A stretch of DNA of 24,439 nt from Basidiobolus heterosporus B8920 (Eukaryota; Basidiobolomycota; Basidiobolomycetes; Basidiobolales; Basidiobolaceae), in contig JNET01030830.1 in NCBI GenBank assembly GCA_000697455.1, positions 1 to 24,439 of the forward strand, read 5' to 3'. A program made the translations under genes and the position numbers. Under the pieces are notes generated by a model that worked only from the letters and a program-made list of their open reading frames with translations, made no database searches and was not told where the DNA came from. Of this stretch, positions 19,084 through 24,439 are shown piece by piece (within the stretch, counting starts at the first letter, position 1; every line of letters starts with the position of its first letter).

Positions 19084-20718
19084 ATGGTTAGCTTCCTATC
19101 CTTTATACTATCTTTTGCTTAGTGTTGTGTTATGTGTGTGGCTTGCTCTATATTGGTTTCTGTTACTTACCAAGATTACATTTGATATTGTTAGGTCAAC
19201 TACGTCTTGTTCGAAAGTGCTTCTGGTTACGCTCTCTTTGAGAGACTTGAGTCCGAGGAAATCGGTTCCAAGCTTGACGAAGTTCAAGAAAGCTTCTTGG
19301 ATCTCGCCAAATTCGGTAAAATGGTCAAGCTCAAATCCTTCGTTCCTTTCAAGAGTGCTGCTCACGCTTTGGAGAACGCCAACGATGTTTCCGAAGGTAG
19401 AATACGCGGTGTTGTCTTATGTTTTGTTCTCTTACTAATCTAGAACTCTTCTTTAGGTATCTGTAACGAAACCTTGAAGGCCTTCCTTGAGATGAACCTT
19501 CCCAAATCTAGCAAGAAATCCAAGGTTGAATTGGGTGTTACTGAGAAGAATCTTGCTGGTTCCATCAAGGCTGAAGTTGGTGTTGAGTGCTCCACTGGCG
19601 AGCTTGCTCAAGAGCTTATCCGTGGTATCAGATTCCACGCTGACAAGCTTCTTAAACAATTGAAGGAAGGTGATTTGGAAAAAGCACAATTGGGTTTGGG
19701 TCACTCCTACTCTCGTGCCAAGGTTAAGTTTAACGTTAACCGTTCCGATAACATGGTTATCCAAGCCATTGCTCTCCTTGATCAACTTGACAAAGATCTT
19801 AACACATTCTCCATGCGTGTCAGAGAATGGTACGGATGGCATTTCCCCGAACTCTCCAAGATTGTCAATGATAATGCCCAATTCGCTCAAATTGCCAAGT
19901 TCGTCAAGAACAAGAGCACTTTGACCGAAGAGAGCCTCGAGACCCTTGAGGAGATCACCGGTGATGCTGATAAGGCCAAGCAAATCTTGGATGCTGCTCG
20001 CTCATCTATGGGAACTGATATCTCTGAGTTCGATATGCTTAACATTGAGAACTTTGCTACTCGTGTTGTTTCCTTGTCTAACTATCGTAAGGAGCTTCAC
20101 GACTACTTGAACAGCAAGATGTCGCACATCGCTCCTAACCTTTCCGAGCTTATTGGTGAGGTTGTTGGTGCCCGTCTTATCTCCCACGCTGGTTCTTTGA
20201 CCAACCTTGCCAAATACCCTGCCTCCACCGTCCAAATTCTCGGTGCTGAGAAGGCTCTTTTCAGAGCTCTCAAGACCAAGGGCAACACCCCCAAGTACGG
20301 TCTCATCTACCACTCTTCCTTCATTGGTCGTGCCGGTACCAAGAACAAGGGTCGTGTTTCTCGTTTCCTTGCCAACAAATGCTCCATCGCTTCTCGTATT
20401 GATTGCTTCCTTGAGAAGCCTACCACCAAGTTCGGTGAGGCCCTCAAACAACAAGTTGAGGATAGATTGGCTTTCTACGAATCCGGTACTGCCCCTAGCA
20501 AGAACGCTGATGTCATGAAGGCCGTTATGGATAACCTCGATGATGATGAGGAAGAAGTTGCCGTTCCAGCCAAGAAGCGTGAGGTCGAAGAAGCTGATTC
20601 TGACAAGAAGAAGAAGAAGAAGAAGACCGAGAAGGGAGAGAAGAAGGTAGAAAAGGCTGAAAAGAAATCCGACAAAAAGGAGAAGAAGGACAAGAAGAAG
20701 AAGAAGAAGTCCGAATAA
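19084..20718 (+). CDS. NOP56: NOP56, core protein of box C/D snoRNPs (3 coding exons)
   Basis: Core scaffold of nucleolar C/D snoRNPs that guide rRNA 2'-O-methylation; 488 aa. Coding exons: 19084-19086, 19195-19396, 19457-20718; introns 108 and 60 nt. The N-terminal domain reads [20 protein letters not shown], then [17 protein letters not shown]. The coiled coil and Nop domain carry [64 protein letters not shown] and [19 protein letters not shown]. The tail is a Lys-rich KKE/KKD repeat. These strings fit NOP56 rather than NOP58. The first coding exon holds only ATG, because the intron donor GTTAGC follows at once; unspliced, the frame stops after a few codons. Codons are strongly biased (GGT, CTT, TCC, AAG) unlike its neighbours, as expected for high expression. 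No C/D snoRNA boxes are visible in the introns. Confidence 0.95.
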
Positions 20719-20816
20719 ATTGGTAGAAAGGATATGCATCAGAGAAATGTAGTTAGAAAGTATAAATCGTTTCTCCCTCTCTTGCCACCAAATTATAATT
20801 ACATTTTTATATAGAT

Positions 20817-20846
20817 ATTAGAGAGAGAAATCCTCTCTAATTTTTT
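20817..20846 (+). terminator. Hairpin followed by T-tract in the NOP56 3' region
   Basis: ATTAGAGAG (20817-20825) pairs perfectly with CTCTCTAAT (20833-20841) around a 7-nt loop AGAAATC, and a T-run to 20846 follows, about 100 nt after the NOP56 stop. The shape matches a bacterial intrinsic terminator, but in a nuclear gene it is more likely a 3' UTR structure. A terminator role is unproven. Confidence 0.4.
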
Positions 20847-21093
20847 CGAGACCGATTCTTGAGGTTGAATTTATTCTATGCCTTCTTCCTATTCCGATAT
20901 TATTCTTATCTTTATTTCATTAACATACGAACACGCGCAATACTTTTTAGTTACTTTGTCTCTTTGTGAATACTTTCATCTGTCCACCACGATCTTCCCC
21001 CTTTCGCAAGAAAATGATGAAAAAATATAATAAATTTATTGTAGACAGTCTGCTATTCACTAATCTTGTTATATATGACTAATCAACCCAGGG

Positions 21094-21105
21094 CATCACG
21101 TGATG
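21094..21105. promoter_or_regulatory. 12-bp palindromic E-box CATCACGTGATG
   Basis: A perfect palindrome centred on CACGTG, 84 bp before the ATG of the OXLD1-like gene and about 20 bp before its TATA-like element. TCACGTGA is the preferred site of Cbf1/USF-type bHLH factors, so it is a likely site for such a factor. Confidence 0.55.
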
Positions 21106-21189
21106 TCAAATCAGCACGTTTGCTTATATATAGATAACCCTAAATGTGTATCTCTTCTATCATCTCCTCCATCCTCTAACCCCAACTCG

Positions 21190-21650
21190 ATGTTTGCCAT
21201 CTCCCTTGGAAAAAGTCTCACGCACCCCTGTTATAGTGTTATTAGATCATTGAACTGCAGACCTTTACGTAGGCTATATTCTAGTGCCATCTTGAAAAAA
21301 TATGGTTTGCCAGAAAGGCCCCAAGAACCTACCACCTGTTGCATGAGGTAAGTTACCCCTAAACCCTAACCCTCCCCCCTGTTAATTAATAAATTCGTTC
21401 CTAGTGGATGTGTCAACTGGTAAGTTCAACTATAGTCCTTACATACAGCTACTAAACTGACTATAGTGTATGGGACATCTACAACGAAGATATGAAGGAA
21501 TTCAATGAAGCGGTTAAGAAGATTAAAGCTACCTACCAAGCCAATGACACTCCATTGCCTCAAGAGCTAGCAGAGGAGTTAGATAAGGAAGCCGATATAG
21601 ATCCTTCTATGAAGGCCTTTTTAGATATGGAAAAATCACTGAAGAAATGA
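21190..21650 (+). CDS. OXLD1-like mitochondrial protein, Oxidoreductase-like domain (3 exons)
   Basis: A small mitochondrial protein of 118 aa with the Oxidoreductase-like N-terminal domain (PF09791 type; human OXLD1). Exons are 21190-21347, 21405-21419 and 21467-21650; introns are 57 and 47 nt, both with GTAAGT donors, the second with a TACTAAACTGAC branch region. Residues 1-34 are an Arg/Ser-rich presequence (SLNCRPLRRLYSSAILKK). The conserved core is GLPERPQEPTTCCM then SGCVNCVWDIYNEDMKEF, a CC-x3-C-x2-C cysteine cluster that could bind metal or act in redox chemistry; biochemical function is not known to me. The C-terminal half is charged and helical. An earlier in-frame ATG at 21103 lies upstream of the TATA-like element, so 21190 is preferred. 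The middle exon is only 15 nt. Confidence 0.9.
21358..21372 (+). repeat. Telobox-like CCTAAACCCTAACCC inside intron 1 of the OXLD1-like gene
   Basis: CCCTAA-type repeats (complement of TTAGGG) followed by a C-run lie within the 57-nt intron 21348-21404, between donor and branch region. Confidence 0.7.
21405..21419 (+). other. 15-nt microexon of the OXLD1-like gene
   Basis: TGGATGTGTCAACTG is bounded by TTCCTAG on the left and GTAAGTTC on the right. It supplies the residues between CCM and VWDIY, giving S-G-C-V-N-C. Without it the family's conserved cysteine cluster is incomplete, which supports the exon strongly. Confidence 0.85.
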
Positions 21651-22156
21651 TTTCATTTTATTTATTGTCTCATCCTCATTTGTCCACTTATCATCAGCAT
21701 TCATAGTAGAAATAAACTCCACCATATTTATCAGAATTACCGGAAAGCTAATATTACCTGTCACATATCACAGGCGTAAGCATGTTGGAACATTCTTTTC
21801 CACTTTCTGTGGCTGTTAATAATCTACTTTATCTCAAATATTAACGACTCAAGGGTTGGGTTCTATGCTTAAAATACTCGATTAAAATGCTCACCTCTTT
21901 ATAAATAATTCCTGGCATATACTTCAGTTTTACTTCTCATCTCGTCCTTGTTTGTGTCCATTTTTACCGCTTACTTTCCATAGAATACCCATTTGTATAT
22001 ATTGCTTGTTTTTCTTTCACCTAACATATACATTACCACTTCCCCTCCCGTCCCTGGACCTTCAGCATTCTTCTGAAGCTCGGTTTCAGAGATATTACCA
22101 AGTGAATTTACTTTCTTCTACATTCGAACATACCTTTCCACTTTATTTAGTTACAC
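21651..22156 (+). promoter_or_regulatory. Region upstream of the SH3 membrane-protein gene
   Basis: No gene is supported. It contains the OXLD1-like 3' UTR with AAATAAA near 21710, a clear TATAAATA at 21900-21907, and a roughly 250-nt pyrimidine-rich leader up to the ATG at 22157. The open frame at 21952-22224 lies in that leader in another frame and is rejected. Confidence 0.5.
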
Positions 22157-23435
22157 ATGAAGGTGAAACGTTACCTTCTACCTATACTACTACTACTTCT
22201 CGACTCAACTCCGCAGACATATAGCCAGAACACCGTCTCGAAACCTATTGCAGAGTGCTATAGCCTTAGTAGCTCGAAATATTGTGGGGGAAGTTACACC
22301 GACTATTATCTCTCTAGCAAGACCACTATAGAGGGTATTCCAGTAACTGATACATCTTCGCTTGACCGCGCCATCGAATATTATTTTGGCTCTTCACAAG
22401 ACATCAAAAAGTGCTCGAGTTACTTTAACTGCAACCCTTTGAGTACTTGGGATGGCGTATACTACCCACCTTTTCGTGAACTTTTTTATTGTAGAACCCT
22501 TTTAGAAGCTCCCTCCTCCAAGTTATGCAATTCACAAAACCCAGTACCACCCGTATGTCAAACGGACTGTTTTCAAAGTGTAAATGATTGGGAGTTTTTA
22601 TGGGGTAATTCTACACTGTGTAACTCTCCTGGAGACCGTGAAACGAAGCGAGCTACCATTACCGATGCTTGGTGCAATACTTTTCCTTTTGACGGAACTC
22701 AAGCAAACTGTATACAACCAAAAGATTCGGCACAAACTGTTTGTGGTATATTTAAATTTCTCCTCTCCACTTAATTCTTTATATCCGAGAGATTTACACT
22801 TTCACTTATGTTAAGGCTACTCACTGCCCCACGATCTTCCTGCTTTGTGTATTTACTGCTCGGGTAATCCTCAAGCGTCGTGCTGTAGTTCAGACCATGT
22901 TCGCTCGTGTCGAGTGCCGGAAAGAAAGCCTAAAAATCAACTCATTCTGATTATACCTATTGTAATAGGTTGCTTAGGCATTATTGGCTTGATTGTAAGT
23001 TTATGGTATTACTTCAGCTTTAAAAAGAGACGGCAGCATATAGAACACAAGGGAGGCCTGCCAAATCCCAACACGGACACATCACTACGGTCTGAACTCA
23101 GGAGTCCGACGATAGATACTGATCACATAACATCAGTATCATCAGTGTATACATGTATATACCCCTATGAACCCACTCTACCCGATGAACTACGAATTCT
23201 ACCGAACGATAGAGTGGCTATTTTGATGTCTTTTGAAGATGACTGGGGTGTGGGCCGTAATCTCACACGTGGTGGTGAGGGAGCATTGCCACTAGCATGT
23301 CTCGACAAAAGCTCAATGCCCTCCGAAGAAACGATCGTTTCAATCGGCAGTAATAGTAGTATACCTAGACGGACAACATCCAAGCGAGATTCAGGAAGCA
23401 CCCGTATATCTCAATACTCTAATCCCATAAAATAA
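22157..23435 (+). CDS. Receptor-like membrane protein: Cys-rich ectodomain, TM segment, cytoplasmic SH3 (2 exons)
   Basis: Exons are 22157-22745 and 22816-23435; the 70-nt intron starts GTATAT and ends TTAAG; 402 aa. Residues 1-24 are a signal peptide (YLLPILLLLLDSTPQTYSQ). Residues 25-230 form an ectodomain with about twenty cysteines and an N-glycosylation site (GNST), ending CIYCSGNPQASCC. One TM helix lies at about 238-262 (LILIIPIVIGCLGIIGLIV), followed by a stop-transfer KKRR. The cytoplasmic part has an SH3 domain at about 306-360: YTCIYPYEPTLPDELRILPN, DRVAILMSFEDDWGVGRN, GALPLACL. ALYDY corresponds to CIYPY, and the conserved Trp of DDW is kept. The Ser/Arg-rich tail has possible phosphosites. 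This architecture resembles fungal Fus1-like cell-surface proteins. Ligand and partners are unknown. The acceptor is weak but is the only one that keeps the TM/SH3 frame. Confidence 0.88.
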
Positions 23436-24439
23436 CCTCCTAGAACATTGACCACCTTATCCTTGGATACACTGATGTGTTGTACATTCCACTATATATC
23501 CAGACCAATAACATTTATATTATTTGATCAATCGAGTTTTAACTGGTAATTCTTGATTTCGATCAATTGAGTTCCAACTGATGGTGCTTAAGGAAATATA
23601 CCGAAGAAAGTAGGCGTAGTCCTATATAAAACCACTTGGTTACTTCCGTAAATCTAGAAGTGGCTTCATCAAACGTAGTCTTCCGTGTTGGCGCGTAAAA
23701 CATCTTCTTAAAGTATTCTACGTAATCTCGTGTCAATGAGCGGAGATTTAGCAAGTAGAAGAGGCTTCGTGAACACCAATCAAGTGTTCAGAAATGGTAA
23801 CTGATTGTTGGATTGTTCCAATAAAATCCATGTGAATTGGCTCAAGAAGTTTAAATCTAATTTAGCGGTTAGCCAATCAATATCGGATCTCGACCCATAT
23901 GTGGGGTCTATTGTGTACTCTAATGGAACAAATGAACTTTTGACAAATTCGGTTAATGATTCAAAAAATAACGCCTGTTCAATCTATTCTATTCGAGTTG
24001 CCATTCCAACCGACTCTTTATACAAGTGCTAAGGTTGTTGCCGTTGATGAGGAGATTGTTCACATTGTAGTGAGCTATGTTGTTGTATAGCTCATGTATC
24101 AACAATCGCCGTATTAACGACCGGCATAATAGCCGTCAAGTCCATTTGTCTGAGATTGGTGATCAAAGCCAGGTTTGTTCTACAGTTTCATTGATACTTA
24201 AAATGGCAAGTGCCAATGAATCTTGGTGTACGCCATCAAGGTAGTTAGGTTGAATTTTAGTTGGATCTTATTGTCCTTATTATAGGTATTGCCTCCATTT
24301 TCAACCGTCTCAGTATATATTTGCTTCAAACATTCCCTACTCTTGCAACTTTGGGTTGTTCTTTCACGACTTAATACTAGCTAATTTTGAGTGGCTTTTC
24401 TACTCTTTCCCTTGTACTCTAACACATTATGTTGACCAC
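23436..24439. other. Right-end region without an intact gene
   Basis: No intact gene is seen up to the window edge. The open frames on both strands are at most about 75 codons. The minus strand carries several protein-like fragments broken by stops and frame changes (listed separately). Confidence 0.5.
23563..24439 (-). pseudogene. Possible decayed coding sequence, family unknown
   Basis: On the minus strand, stop-bounded open stretches follow one another in changing frames. Examples are a 67-codon stretch at 23983-23780 (with YTIDPTYGSRSDIDWL and LSQFTWILLEQSNN) and one at 23754-23563 (with RDYVEYFKKMFYAPTR). Shorter ones lie in 24000-24439 (LDGVHQDSLALAILS; LYNNIAHYNVNNLLI). None begins with ATG in a way that gives a full gene, and no intron set I tried joins them. 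I recognise no family. AT-rich noncoding DNA elsewhere in this window has open frames of similar length, so chance is a real alternative. Confidence 0.25.

Larger units (their letters stand above)
20719..21189 (+). promoter_or_regulatory. NOP56 3' region and promoter of the OXLD1-like gene
   Basis: No gene is supported. The left half holds a hairpin with a T-tract (listed separately) and ATAATAAATTTAT near 21027. The right half holds the 12-bp palindrome CATCACGTGATG at 21094-21105, TTATATATAG at about 21124-21133 and a telobox-like ACCCTAA near 21138, all within 100 nt of the ATG at 21190. Confidence 0.55.

Noticed and set aside
19087-19456. snoRNA genes in NOP56 introns, as in vertebrates
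   Set aside because: I saw no C box (RTGATGA) with matching D box (CTGA) in either intron, and the introns are only 108 and 60 nt.
19453-20739. Long minus-strand frames across NOP56
   Set aside because: They are antisense shadows of a gene with strongly biased codons; the Leu-rich stretches mirror the Lys-rich tail.
21103-21189. Upstream in-frame ATG extending the OXLD1-like protein
   Set aside because: It sits inside the CACGTG palindrome and upstream of the TATA-like element. The mitochondrial presequence begins naturally at 21190.
21952-22224. 90-codon frame overlapping the SH3 gene start
   Set aside because: It lies in the pyrimidine-rich leader in a different frame from the signal-peptide-bearing ORF and has no domain.
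1-24439. Prokaryotic operon, CRISPR array, insertion sequence or tRNA genes
   Set aside because: Genes are split by spliceosomal introns and have separate promoters. No regular spaced repeats, transposase motifs with terminal repeats, or tRNA B-box sequences were seen.

Overview
The window is nuclear DNA of a fungus. Seven of the ten confident genes are split by short spliceosomal introns (24 in all, 47-108 nt). These have GT..AG ends, and most carry a CTAAC/TACTAAT-type branch site 10-30 nt before the acceptor. Protein families are fungal or general eukaryotic: NOP56, CUL4, Prp2/DHX16, an Oxidoreductase-like (OXLD1) protein and an SH3 membrane protein. TTAGGG repeats occur inside promoters and one intron. 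A mitochondrial-type TypA/BipA and a LARGE-like GT49 enzyme make a non-Dikarya (early-diverging) fungus the more likely source, but that is inference. All gene models below were spliced by hand and every one closes in frame.

Layout. LARGE-like glycosyltransferase (+, 639-2175) converges on a PB1-domain/NAD kinase fusion (-, 2460-4195). A doubtful 51-codon ORF (+, 4508-4663) faces the 3' end of an 11-exon cullin-4 gene (-, 4729-8046). An intronless PH-like protein (+, 8539-9144) is followed by the intronless spliceosomal DEAH helicase Prp2/DHX16 (+, 9547-12657). That helicase converges on mitochondrial TypA/BipA (-, 13015-15094). Five + strand genes follow: a secreted GDSL-family protein that has lost its nucleophile serine (15783-16715), an unrecognised 285-aa protein (17474-18331), NOP56 (19084-20718), an OXLD1-like mitochondrial protein with a 15-nt microexon (21190-21650), and a receptor-like signal peptide/Cys-rich/TM/SH3 protein (22157-23435). 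The last kilobase holds no intact gene and may contain a decayed one on the minus strand.

These are independent housekeeping and accessory genes, not an operon or cluster. Loose themes are RNA processing (Prp2, NOP56), mitochondria (TypA, OXLD1-like) and secretion or membrane (LARGE-like, GDSL, SH3 receptor).

The best candidate for something undescribed is the PB1-NAD kinase fusion. The kinase exon has no usable ATG, and a 70-nt phase-0 intron with a TACTAAT branch site joins it to a complete PB1 domain. PB1 domains mediate heterodimers in NADPH-oxidase and polarity complexes, so the fusion suggests a way to place NADPH synthesis next to an NADPH consumer. Other points worth checking are the microexon that encodes part of the OXLD1 cysteine motif, the GDSL pseudoenzyme, and an AUG-only coding exon in NOP56.
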